DNA from: Hahellaceae bacterium
Lineage (GTDB): Bacteria; Pseudomonadota; Gammaproteobacteria; Pseudomonadales; Oleiphilaceae
Length of the DNA: 64,000 bases
Direction of reading: 5' to 3'
NCBI GenBank assembly: GCA_016716085.1
Contig: JADJWY010000023.1
Span: forward strand, 868,001 to 932,000
Below, one piece after another: positions 25,875 through 33,991 of the stretch. Every line of letters begins with the position of its first letter. The first letter of the stretch is position 1. A program made the position numbers and the translations under genes. The notes beneath the pieces are model-generated. The model saw nothing but the letters and a program-made list of their open reading frames with translations. It did not search any database and was not told the DNA's origin.

Positions 25875-26887
25875 TGAAAAATTGGATAACGCTGCTTAGC
25901 GCTTTGTTGATCGTTCAGATCGGATTGGTGTTCTGGGCCTGGCGTCCTGCAACCCCTCCTGGCACCCAGGATGCCCAGGCTGAACTGTTAAAATTCGCAC
26001 CCAACACCATTGACGAGATTCGCCTCTCGCGCAGCAAATCAGAGACCGAGGAGGCGGCCGCTGTCTCGCTTAACAAAGGTGAGCAAGGCTGGCAGTTGGC
26101 AGGCGATCAGTCACCCGTCAATGCCGACAAGGTTCAGCAGTTTCTGACAGAACTGCTGTCTTTAAAAGCGGGCTGGCCTGTGGCCACAACGGAGCAGACC
26201 GCACATCGCTTCGAAGTCGGAGAAGATAACTATCAACGCAAGATAGAGCTGGTCAGCCAAGGCAAGGTCGCAGCAACCGTAATGCTGGGAACATCACCCG
26301 CCATGCGCAAAGTGCACGCAAGAGTCCCTGGCTCTGAAAACACCTACTCCGTTGATTTCGCGACATTTAGTGCGCCTGTTGTGGCAAAGGAATGGGTCGA
26401 CAAATCTCTGCTGCACATTGCGCAGGATGACATCGCAGGACTGAAATACAATGACTGGTCAGCAGAACGCAAGGATGACACCTGGACACTCACATCACTG
26501 GAAAGTGGTTATGAGGTCAACGCTGCCGCATTGAATGATTACGCCTTCGAGGTCGCCTCACTCAGCTATGAAGAAATTTTGGGAACTGACGAAAAACCGG
26601 AGTACAAATTTGCAGACACGGCAACCGAGTTAGTGGTTACCCTCAAGGATGGCAAGCAGCTTACGTATCGCTTTGCCCGACCTGAAGAGAACACTGCCAT
26701 TATCAAGCGGTCAGACAGCGAGCGTTACTTTAAACTGGCCAACTACCAGATTGGCAAGCTATTAAGCACAGACCGAAGCAAACTGATCACGGCGATCAAG
26801 GCTGACTCGCCACCAACGGAGAGCACCGGCACGGCGCCAGACGCGGAAATGACAACGGAAACGAAGGACGCCGCGCCGTCTGAATAG
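25874..26887 (+). CDS. DUF4340 envelope protein
   Basis: 337 residues. One N-terminal membrane segment (WITLLSALLIVQIGLVFWAW) anchors a periplasmic beta-rich domain with two similar halves, as in DUF4340 (the first ends in GTSPAMRKVHARVPG, the second in LTYRFARPEENTAII). A low-complexity acidic Thr/Glu tail ends the protein. The start ATG at 25874 overlaps the stop of the permease fusion in TAATG, with AGGAGG just upstream. This family regularly accompanies GldFG-like transporters, so it is probably a component of the same complex. Confidence 0.85.
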   Translation: MKNWITLLSALLIVQIGLVFWAWRPATPPGTQDAQAELLKFAPNTIDEIRLSRSKSETEEAAAVSLNKGEQGWQLAGDQSPVNADKVQQFLTELLSLKAGWPVATTEQTAHRFEVGEDNYQRKIELVSQGKVAATVMLGTSPAMRKVHARVPGSENTYSVDFATFSAPVVAKEWVDKSLLHIAQDDIAGLKYNDWSAERKDDTWTLTSLESGYEVNAAALNDYAFEVASLSYEEILGTDEKPEYKFADTATELVVTLKDGKQLTYRFARPEENTAIIKRSDSERYFKLANYQIGKLLSTDRSKLITAIKADSPPTESTGTAPDAEMTTETKDAAPSE

Positions 26888-26907
26888 CCATTCAGACGGT
26901 TCTCCCT

Positions 26908-27831
26908 TCAGGCGGTCACAATGGCCGCCTTTTTCAAAAGTGCGTTACGCCGCATAAACCCAGCGACGCCCTGCAGGGCTTCGTCGGCTGCCGCTAACCA
27001 GCCGGCATGCAACTGAAACACATGCCACAAATTCTGAAACTCCTGGTAACTGACCTTTCCACCGACACTTCGGAGTTTTTCGACCAGCTCGCGGGAGTCC
27101 TCCAATAGGATTTCATCAGTCGAAACCTGTATCAGGACCGGCGGCAAGCCACGCATGTCAGCCATCAAGGGTGAGGCATATTCGGGATGATTGACCTCTC
27201 CTGACAAGTAGTGGCGGGCACACTGATCCAGCCAGCGTCGGGACAGAATCGGATCCTTCTTCTCGGGGTACGAGGATTTCTCGCGGCGCCACAAATCGAG
27301 ATAGGGTGAAAGCAATACCAACCCAGCCGGCAACGAGCGTCCCTCATCCCGCAACTTCACCGCCAGGGCAAGCGCCAGCCCTCCGCCGGCAGAGTCGCCT
27401 GCTAACACGATGTTGGCCGGCTCAAAGCCTCGACTCAATACCGTCTCATAGAGTCGATGTGCCTCATTCAGTGCAACGGGAAAAGGGGCTTCGGGGGCAC
27501 GACTGTAATCGGCAACCCAAACGGCCGCCTGCGCATAGTGAGCAAGATGGCTGGTCAAACTTTGATGCGTTCTCGGTGAGCCGATACAGTAGGCTCCGCC
27601 ATGAAAATAGAGCACGACGCCAGGGCCGCATGAGGGCGGCACCAACACATCCACGGAGATGCCCGAAAGATCCAGGGTCGACACTTTGACATTAGGCGCA
27701 ATTGGCCCGAAAGATGCAATAAATTCCACCCACTGTCGCTGGATCGGGATAGGAATGCCAGCCTTGAGGATAGGTTTCACCCCATAGCGCAGCGACACGC
27801 GTAATGAACGTTTAATAAGGGCTTGTAACAT
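26908..27831 (-). CDS. alpha/beta hydrolase of the hormone-sensitive-lipase group
   Basis: 307 residues from the ATG at 27831, with GGGAG upstream; a TTG eight codons earlier (27855) overlaps that site. Oxyanion-hole HGGAY, nucleophile GDSAGGG, an acidic residue in STDEILLEDS and the catalytic His in WHVFQLH are all present, in the order of family IV (HSL) carboxylesterases. The start overlaps the stop of the upstream monooxygenase in TAATG, so the two proteins should work together: a monooxygenase making an ester or lactone and a hydrolase opening it is the obvious reading. The last codons overlap a terminator shared with the DUF4340 gene. Confidence 0.9.
   Translation of the reverse strand: MLQALIKRSLRVSLRYGVKPILKAGIPIPIQRQWVEFIASFGPIAPNVKVSTLDLSGISVDVLVPPSCGPGVVLYFHGGAYCIGSPRTHQSLTSHLAHYAQAAVWVADYSRAPEAPFPVALNEAHRLYETVLSRGFEPANIVLAGDSAGGGLALALAVKLRDEGRSLPAGLVLLSPYLDLWRREKSSYPEKKDPILSRRWLDQCARHYLSGEVNHPEYASPLMADMRGLPPVLIQVSTDEILLEDSRELVEKLRSVGGKVSYQEFQNLWHVFQLHAGWLAAADEALQGVAGFMRRNALLKKAAIVTA
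26911..26934. terminator. terminator of the ABC operon, overlapping the hydrolase end
   Basis: GGCGGTCA (26911-26918) pairs with TGGCCGCC (26922-26929) with one G-T pair, followed by five T on the plus strand. It stops the transcript of the operon ending at 26887 and lies inside the last codons of the convergent hydrolase gene. Confidence 0.7.
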
Positions 27832-29272
27832 TATTGTTGTCTCTCCCGAAAGCAATCCAATGCGGCATATCGAGTCAGGTATCGATAGGTGGTAACGAAA
27901 CCATACCAGTTATTGGTGATTTTGCCACGCGCTGTTTTGTACCAGCTCTGACAATCGCTACTCCAGACGGTATGCGTCAATTTTTCCTGCAGACGATGAT
28001 TAAATCGTGCCTGTATCTCAGGCCGGACGTCCAGTGTCCATTCTCCCCTCAGAACATCCGGACGTAAACTTCGCATCACAAAAGCAATCTGATTTTCCAG
28101 CATGCCCAAAATGGAGTGGTGCCCCAGATTGGTATTGGGACCATACAGCATAAAAAAATTCGGAAAGCCTTCTACACACATCCCCAGGTACGCTTCTGCC
28201 CCATTTGCCCAAACGTCATTCAGACGTCTTCCATTCCTCCCAACGATGGTCATGGGGGACAAAAACTCAGTCGAACGGAACCCGGTGGCATAAACCAGTG
28301 CATCCAACGTAATCTCACGACCGTCAGCCATTAGAAATTTGATTAATCCACCGCCTCGACAAAACCCGCCGCCACAACCCCTTTTTAGCGCTAAAATGGG
28401 GGGGATGGGAGGGGGGGGATAAAAAAATTTTTTAAAAACAAAAGGATAGGCCGGCGGCCCTGCGGCGGCCCCGCCCCCCCCCCCTCACAACTTCACCCCT
28501 CAAGTCCTCCCGCGCAAAGGGGCGGGGGAAAAAGGGGTGGCAACAAAAACACCCCAACACACCGAAAAAACCCGAGCCGGGCGGCCCAGAATGGCCCCCC
28601 CGGGAATCGTCCAAAAAAGAAGGGGGCCGACGGGGACGCGAGCCCCCCGGGCGCCAACAGCACCCCCCGGGTTGTGGGGGGGGGGGGGGCGGGGGGGGGA
28701 AAGCCGCCGGGGCCCCCCCCCCCAACCCAAACAGGGAATTATTGCAAGGGGCCGGCGCCCCCCCCCGCCCCCCCCCCCCCCGCCCGCGCAAGACCGGGGG
28801 GCCCGGGGGGGCGAGGGGGGGGGCGGCAAAGAGACCCGCCCCCCCCCCATTTCGGGAAAAACGCCGAAAACCCCCGCCCACCCTTCGCCGCCCACACCCC
28901 CCCCCCCCAGCGCGGGCCCGGGGGGGCCCTCCCAACCACCCCCCCCCGCCCCCCCCCAACAAAGCGGCGGGGTCCGACCGCGCCACCGGGGGGCGGGGGG
29001 GGGGCGCCCAATTTTGTCCCCCCCCCCGTATTTTTTCTTTTTTTTTTGTGGGGGGGAGGGAAACCTCCCCCCCCCCGGGGGTTGGGGCTAAAAAAAAAAA
29101 AGTATAGATGGGGAAGAACACAAGCGGCCCCCCCCGGGAAGGATTTTTCATGCCAAAAACCCCCAATGGGCCCGGGTTTTCGGGAAATAAAAAAAAGCGG
29201 GATACCCGCCTTGCTAAACCACACCCCGCGCCACCCACAAACAACCACCCAATGCACCAATATGTCATCCAT
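27831..29272 (-). pseudogene. flavin-containing (Baeyer-Villiger-type) monooxygenase, sequence corrupted in its first two thirds
   Basis: The C-terminal third (27831 to about 28360) is clean and reads as a Baeyer-Villiger monooxygenase: GREITLDALVYATGF, FPNFFMLYGPNTNLGH, and a C-terminal ITNNWYG segment. The clean frame continues upstream of the first Met (GLIKFLMADGRE), so the gene does not begin at 28331. Near 29100-29272, despite errors, the minus strand still gives IGGFWHEKSFPGGAACVLPH, close to the family's GGTWxxNxYPGAACDVPSHLY motif, preceded by a degraded Rossmann start. About 990 bases lie between the clean part and 29320, the size of the missing 330 residues of a ~490-residue enzyme. 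The gene is therefore probably intact in the organism. Start at 29272 is an estimate. Confidence 0.75.
28370..29215. other. low-quality sequence block, G/C homopolymers
   Basis: Dozens of runs of 6 to 14 identical bases, nearly all G or C with a few A or T runs, fill this stretch and stop abruptly at both sides. Nothing like it occurs elsewhere in the window. Overlapping long frames in all directions here are rich in Pro/Gly or Arg/Gly and are artefacts of composition. The block coincides with the part of the monooxygenase gene that is missing, which points to failed base calling or consensus building. Confidence 0.8.
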
Positions 29273-29347
29273 TCAGAGCGATCCCCTTTTATTTTTAGCG
29301 TTCACCTAAATATAGGATGCCCTACCTGAACACCGCTTGGGAACACG

Positions 29348-29896
29348 TTGAATACAGGATACTATGGCAATCGTCACCCCCCTGCGAGATCCTGCACCTT
29401 GCCTCCTCAATCACCTGTCGACCGCCAACAAATTGAAAATGCGCTGAAGCGTCTTGACCGACTTTCAACCTGGCTCGATTCCCGCTATCGCATACCCGGC
29501 ATCGGCGTCCGTTTTGGATGGGACAGCCTCTTAGGTCTGATCCCCGTCGCAGGCGACATCGCAGGCAGCCTGCTTTCGCTGTATTTTATTTACGAAGCCT
29601 GGCGTATTAAGGCACCGTCCCAATTGTTGATCAAAATGGGGGGGAATGTAGCTGTCGAGCTGGCAGGGGGCGCAATACCCATCCTGGGTGATCTTTTTGA
29701 TGTTTACTGGAAATCCAATCGCAGAAATGTGGTGTTACTCCGAGAACATCTTGAGGCGCTGTTGCCGCCAGAACATCCGCCTATGCCCAAACGCTTCCAG
29801 CTTTCGGGCTGGCTGCTCAGACTGTTGGTCGGACTTCTGGTGATCACAGGTGCCCTGTTCAGCGTCTACGCCCTAAGACTCTATGGCGGGCTCTGA
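29348..29896 (+). CDS. DUF4112 membrane protein
   Basis: The body (from about residue 30) has the DUF4112 signature: RYRIPGIGVRFGWDSLLGLI, VAGDIAGSLLSLYFIYEA, and GGAIPILGDLFDVYWKSNRR, followed by a C-terminal membrane helix. Family members are small inner-membrane proteins of unknown function. The start is uncertain. The open frame begins at a TTG at 29348. A better ATG at 29364 with AGGA upstream is out of frame by one base, and a seventh C in the six-C run at 29377-29382 would join it to the body. Since the corrupted block is next door, a base missing from the sequence is plausible. Confidence 0.75.
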   Translation: MNTGYYGNRHPPARSCTLPPQSPVDRQQIENALKRLDRLSTWLDSRYRIPGIGVRFGWDSLLGLIPVAGDIAGSLLSLYFIYEAWRIKAPSQLLIKMGGNVAVELAGGAIPILGDLFDVYWKSNRRNVVLLREHLEALLPPEHPPMPKRFQLSGWLLRLLVGLLVITGALFSVYALRLYGGL

Positions 29897-29976
29897 TAGG
29901 ACTGGGCAAACTTTTTCATTCCTGCTTATAATCAGTTCCCCGTCATTTCCAATGATACTAACGACAAGAGAATTTG

Positions 29977-30909
29977 ATGTTTTTCAAAAATTTACGTGTT
30001 TACCGCTTTAACCGCCCTATCCCCTGGACACAAACCGAGCTGAGCGAACGTCTCGAGGGACACCGCTTTGTGCCCTGCCAATCCCAGGACCTGTTCCGGC
30101 TGGGCTGGAGCGCAGCAGCACCCGCCGTCGACGGAGAAGCACTCACCTTTGACCAGGGACACTTCACTTTAATCGCCCTAAAGCGAGAAGATAAAGTACT
30201 TCCCTCCAGTGTTGTCAAAGAAGCGGTAGAACAAAAAGCAGCCGAGATCGAACTTCGGGAACAGCGTAAGGTCGGAAAGAAAGAAAAAGGCGACCTCAAG
30301 GAGCAGGCCGTATCGGAGTTACTCCCCAAAGCTTTTTCGCGCAGCAAGCTGACCTTTGGTTATATTGATTTTTCAAATGGCCTCCTCTGGATAGACACCG
30401 GATCGAACACGCGTGCAGACGAATTTACAGCCTGCCTGCGGGAAGCTGTCGGCTCTTTGCCGGTTCAGTTTGTCGAGCTCAATCAGAATCCCGTCCAGCT
30501 ATTTACACAGTGGGTCGCCGACAATCTAAATCCCGAAGGCTTTACGGTAGGAGATCAGTGTGAATTGCGATCAGGCGACGGAACAGATACGGTCATTCGC
30601 TGTAAAGGCACTGAATCCCTTCACGATGCGATCGGCACTCACATTGAAAACGGGATGGAAGTGGCTGAACTCGCCCTGATCTGGGAGGAAAAGCTAAAAT
30701 TAACGGTGAACGAATCCTTTCACCTCAAACGTCTGAAGCCACTGGACATTATGAACGATAAGGAAGGTGCCAGGGACCAAAATGCCGCAGATCGTTTCAT
30801 GGGGGGGGTCAGCCTCATGACGCTGGAGTTTGCTCAATTATTCACCGCATTAACCCAGGCACTTGGCGGTGAAGACCTCAGCAAAGTCACTCAGGACGGG
30901 GTCGTATAG
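29977..30909 (+). CDS. rdgC: recombination-associated protein RdgC
   Basis: 310 residues, the family's normal length. RdgC is a ring-shaped DNA-binding dimer associated with the nucleoid that limits RecA activity. Recognisable parts are the start MFFKNLRVYRFNRPI, LVVNTG-region equivalents such as FVPCQSQDLFRLGWSA, FGYIDFSNGLLWIDTGS, and the C-terminal RLKPLDIMNDKEGARDQNAA. The ATG at 29977 is preferred to the TTG one codon earlier. The stop codon lies in the loop of an inverted repeat (30896-30916). Confidence 0.97.
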   Translation: MFFKNLRVYRFNRPIPWTQTELSERLEGHRFVPCQSQDLFRLGWSAAAPAVDGEALTFDQGHFTLIALKREDKVLPSSVVKEAVEQKAAEIELREQRKVGKKEKGDLKEQAVSELLPKAFSRSKLTFGYIDFSNGLLWIDTGSNTRADEFTACLREAVGSLPVQFVELNQNPVQLFTQWVADNLNPEGFTVGDQCELRSGDGTDTVIRCKGTESLHDAIGTHIENGMEVAELALIWEEKLKLTVNESFHLKRLKPLDIMNDKEGARDQNAADRFMGGVSLMTLEFAQLFTALTQALGGEDLSKVTQDGVV

Positions 30910-30916
30910 ACCCCGT
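30896..30916. terminator. hairpin at the end of rdgC
   Basis: ACGGGGTC pairs perfectly with GACCCCGT around the loop GTATA, which includes part of the TAG stop. Only a short T-containing tail (ATTCT) follows, so it is a weak candidate terminator. Confidence 0.45.
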
Positions 30917-31015
30917 ATTCTGACGCCCCAAAATGGGACAGCCCCTACCCCATCCCGACGTTTTGCAATACACTTGTGGCTTTAACCATAACGAAAACCA
31001 CAATTCACGGGATGA

Positions 31016-31363
<348 letters not shown>

Positions 31364-31408
31364 CGCCCGACACTGAACTTCACGATTTCACCAAACAGGA
31401 GTGGATCA

Positions 31409-32704
31409 ATGAAACCGCTTTTCCGTTTTCTGACGGCGGCGCTGCTGTGCGTTTCGCCCTTTGCCTCAGCCAATGAGCTCAACGGCGCCAATACCGTCTG
31501 GATCATGACAGCTACCGCCCTCGTTCTCTTTATGACCCTGCCAGGGCTGGCGTTATTTTATGGTGGTCTGGTCCGTACCAAAAACGTTTTGTCAGTGCTC
31601 ATGCAATGTTTTGCGATTACCGGCATGGCATCTCTCGTTTGGCTGATTGCTGGCTACAGTCTGGTGTTCACAGACGGGGGCTCAATGAATGACTGGATTG
31701 GCAGCCTGGATCAGTTCATGCTGGCAAACGTCAAACTTGACAGTCTCGCTGGCGAGATCCCCGAGTCTGTCTTTGCCATGTTCCAGATGACCTTCGCGGT
31801 GATTACGCCAGCCCTCATCGTTGGGGGCTTCGCTGAGCGGATGCGATTTTCCAGTATGTTTGTGTTTTCTGCTGCCTGGCTGCTCCTGGTGTATGTGCCT
31901 GTCACGCATTGGGTGTGGGGTGGCGGCTGGCTGCAAAAAATGGGCCTGCTGGATTTCGCCGGCGGAACCGTTGTGCATATCACGGCGGGTGCCGCCGCTC
32001 TGGTGACCGCCATCGTGCTGGGTAAACGCAAAGGCTTTCCTGAAACGGCCATGCCTCCCCACAACCTGACAATGACCGTTACCGGTGCAGGGATGCTTTG
32101 GGTTGGCTGGTTTGGCTTTAACGGTGGAAGCGCCCTGGCGGCTAACGGCAGTGCCGGCATGGCGATTCTGGTTACCCACATCTCTGCGGCGGCAGGATGT
32201 ATGGCGTGGATGATCATGGAATGGGTACGCTACGGCAAACCCTCCGTACTGGGAATTGTCACAGGGATGGTCGCTGGACTGGGCACAATAACCCCCGCAT
32301 CCGGGTTTGTCGGCCCCGGCGGCGCACTGGTTATTGGTCTGGCAGCTGGCTTCATCTGCTATCAAGCCACCCAGTTCATCAAACGCACACTGAAAATTGA
32401 CGACTCACTGGACGTCTTCCCGGTGCACGGAGTTGGCGGCATCCTGGGCACCTTCCTGGCGGGCATTTTTGCCTCCTCGGAACTGGGTGTTTTCAGTGGC
32501 CATGGATTCGCGGAGGGCATGACACTCTCCAGCCAGGTTAAAGTTCAATTGATCGGCATAATCAGCACTTTTGTTTATACCGCAGTCGTCACCTATATCC
32601 TGATCAAACTCATCGATGTTCTGATGGGTGTTCGTGTTTCGCGTGATGAAGAAACCGAAGGTCTCGATATCGTTCTGCATGACGAAAAAGGATACAACCT
32701 ATAA
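31409..32704 (+). CDS. amtB: ammonium transporter
   Basis: 431 residues. A cleavable signal peptide (MKPLFRFLTAALLCVSPFASA) precedes eleven membrane helices. The pore histidine pair is present: GGTVVHITAGAAAL and DVFPVHGVGGILGT. The gating region PGLALFYGGLVR is also standard. It conducts ammonia across the inner membrane and is closed by GlnK. AGGAG precedes the ATG at 31409. The gap of 45 bases to glnK indicates one operon. Confidence 0.97.
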   Translation: MKPLFRFLTAALLCVSPFASANELNGANTVWIMTATALVLFMTLPGLALFYGGLVRTKNVLSVLMQCFAITGMASLVWLIAGYSLVFTDGGSMNDWIGSLDQFMLANVKLDSLAGEIPESVFAMFQMTFAVITPALIVGGFAERMRFSSMFVFSAAWLLLVYVPVTHWVWGGGWLQKMGLLDFAGGTVVHITAGAAALVTAIVLGKRKGFPETAMPPHNLTMTVTGAGMLWVGWFGFNGGSALAANGSAGMAILVTHISAAAGCMAWMIMEWVRYGKPSVLGIVTGMVAGLGTITPASGFVGPGGALVIGLAAGFICYQATQFIKRTLKIDDSLDVFPVHGVGGILGTFLAGIFASSELGVFSGHGFAEGMTLSSQVKVQLIGIISTFVYTAVVTYILIKLIDVLMGVRVSRDEETEGLDIVLHDEKGYNL

Positions 32705-32939
32705 GCACCGCAGGGCCGATTTTCTTCCTGAAAGCCGGCCCGTCACCAAATACAGACAGCCTAACCCTTTCATATTCGTTAAATTAAAATACCCCACCCT
32801 CCCATTAGATTGAACTGCATCACATTTATCCAACCCCACCCCAACAACTGTCGCAAATAAAAGACAGCACTCAACTCCATACGCAAATACCGAAAGTTTG
32901 ATCTGTTTACAATCAACAACTTAGCCAACAATAGCGAGA

Positions 32940-32955
32940 TGGCACACTTTATGCT
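32940..32955 (+). promoter_or_regulatory. sigma-54-type promoter of the lipoprotein gene
   Basis: TGGCAC, five bases, ATGCT: the invariant GG and GC are exactly ten bases apart, as in the RpoN consensus TGGCAC-N5-TTGC. Transcription would start near 32967, 34 bases before the ATG at 33001. The rest of the 296-base gap after amtB shows only a weak GGGCCG/CGGCCC inverted repeat near 32713. Confidence 0.6.
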
Positions 32956-33000
32956 TATAGCATGTAACTTATAATTCGCCAGAAAAACTTAAGGAAATCT

Positions 33001-33978
33001 ATGAAATACGGACGACGCTCAGCAGCTGTAATACGAGGCGCCGAAACACGAGCATGGATGACAGACTCAAAACGCTTTTTGCAGTCCCTGACCACCCTTT
33101 TGATGGTTCTATTTTTGACTGCCTGCTCATCCGCGGAAGACCCTTTGGCACTGACCAGTGCCGGTAATGCCAGTAGCGCCAGCGGTGGGCAGGAAAATAC
33201 ACCCATAACGTCGCCGGATGAAACGCAAGGCGAAACAACTTCACCTGCGACACCCAGCACCCCAGGTGAAACAACTAATCCAGGTACCGAATCACCTCAA
33301 ACGCCCTCAGGCTCTTTCCAGAATCCCACGCTACCTGGCGTCCCAACAAGCCCTGACGCTCCAACAAGCCCAGGCACGCCAAGCACCCCTGGCACAACAC
33401 CAGAAACCGACAACGATATCGACTCTCCTTCACCAGTACCAACGCCAGCGTTCACCATTAAGACGCCCCCACAATCTCAGCAGGTTGCAGAAGGGGATAG
33501 CGTAACGTTTCAGGTGGAAATAGACAGTCGGTACAGTGCTTCGATCCAGTGGTACTATAATGGTAGAGTGATCGCAGGAGCGATGGGGCGGGTGTATATC
33601 ATCCCGCGGACCACCCTGAGCCATGCGGGTAATTACCAGGTCAAGGTTACCGCCGCAAAGCAGCAGCTCATGAGCCCGATTGCCACCCTTGATGTCGCGC
33701 CCGAAACCGCTTCCGCAGAGGGTTCAGCCACCATCACATGGGTCCGACCGAGCCAACGGGAAAGTGGTGCGACGTTGGACCGATCCGACATTAAAACCTA
33801 CCGGATCTATCACACCAGTTCAAAGGAAGAAGAAGCGGTTTATGAAGTGGCGGGAGACAAAACGTCATTCACCGTTGATCGTTTAACGAGTGGCCATCAC
33901 TCCTTTGCCTTAACGACTGTCGACTCTGACGATCGTGAAAGCACGCTTTCGACGGTTGTAAGCAAAACCATTTTGTAA
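33001..33978 (+). CDS. lipoprotein with Ig-like and fibronectin-like domains
   Basis: 325 residues. A hydrophobic segment ends in the lipobox LTAC (Cys at about residue 41), so the mature protein is lipid-anchored. Then comes a long Pro/Thr/Ser/Gly linker with repeated TPSTPG units (about 60-150), an Ig-like domain (FTIKTPPQSQQVAEGDSVTF, ISWYYN-type core, HAGNYQVKV), and a fibronectin III-like domain with TYRIYHTSS and SFALTTVD. AAGGAA supports the ATG at 33001; codon 20 (MTDSKRF) gives a more ordinary lipoprotein signal. The linker suggests display away from the outer membrane. A sigma-54-type promoter upstream would tie expression to a specific activator. Role unknown, adhesion or matrix binding possible. 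Confidence 0.75.
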   Translation: MKYGRRSAAVIRGAETRAWMTDSKRFLQSLTTLLMVLFLTACSSAEDPLALTSAGNASSASGGQENTPITSPDETQGETTSPATPSTPGETTNPGTESPQTPSGSFQNPTLPGVPTSPDAPTSPGTPSTPGTTPETDNDIDSPSPVPTPAFTIKTPPQSQQVAEGDSVTFQVEIDSRYSASIQWYYNGRVIAGAMGRVYIIPRTTLSHAGNYQVKVTAAKQQLMSPIATLDVAPETASAEGSATITWVRPSQRESGATLDRSDIKTYRIYHTSSKEEEAVYEVAGDKTSFTVDRLTSGHHSFALTTVDSDDRESTLSTVVSKTIL

Positions 33979-33991
33979 TTGCACCCAGGTA

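Noticed and set aside
28432..29309. Several long overlapping open frames on both strands, Pro/Gly- or Arg/Gly-rich
   Set aside because: They result from G/C homopolymer runs in a corrupted stretch; fragments of a monooxygenase can still be read on the minus strand.
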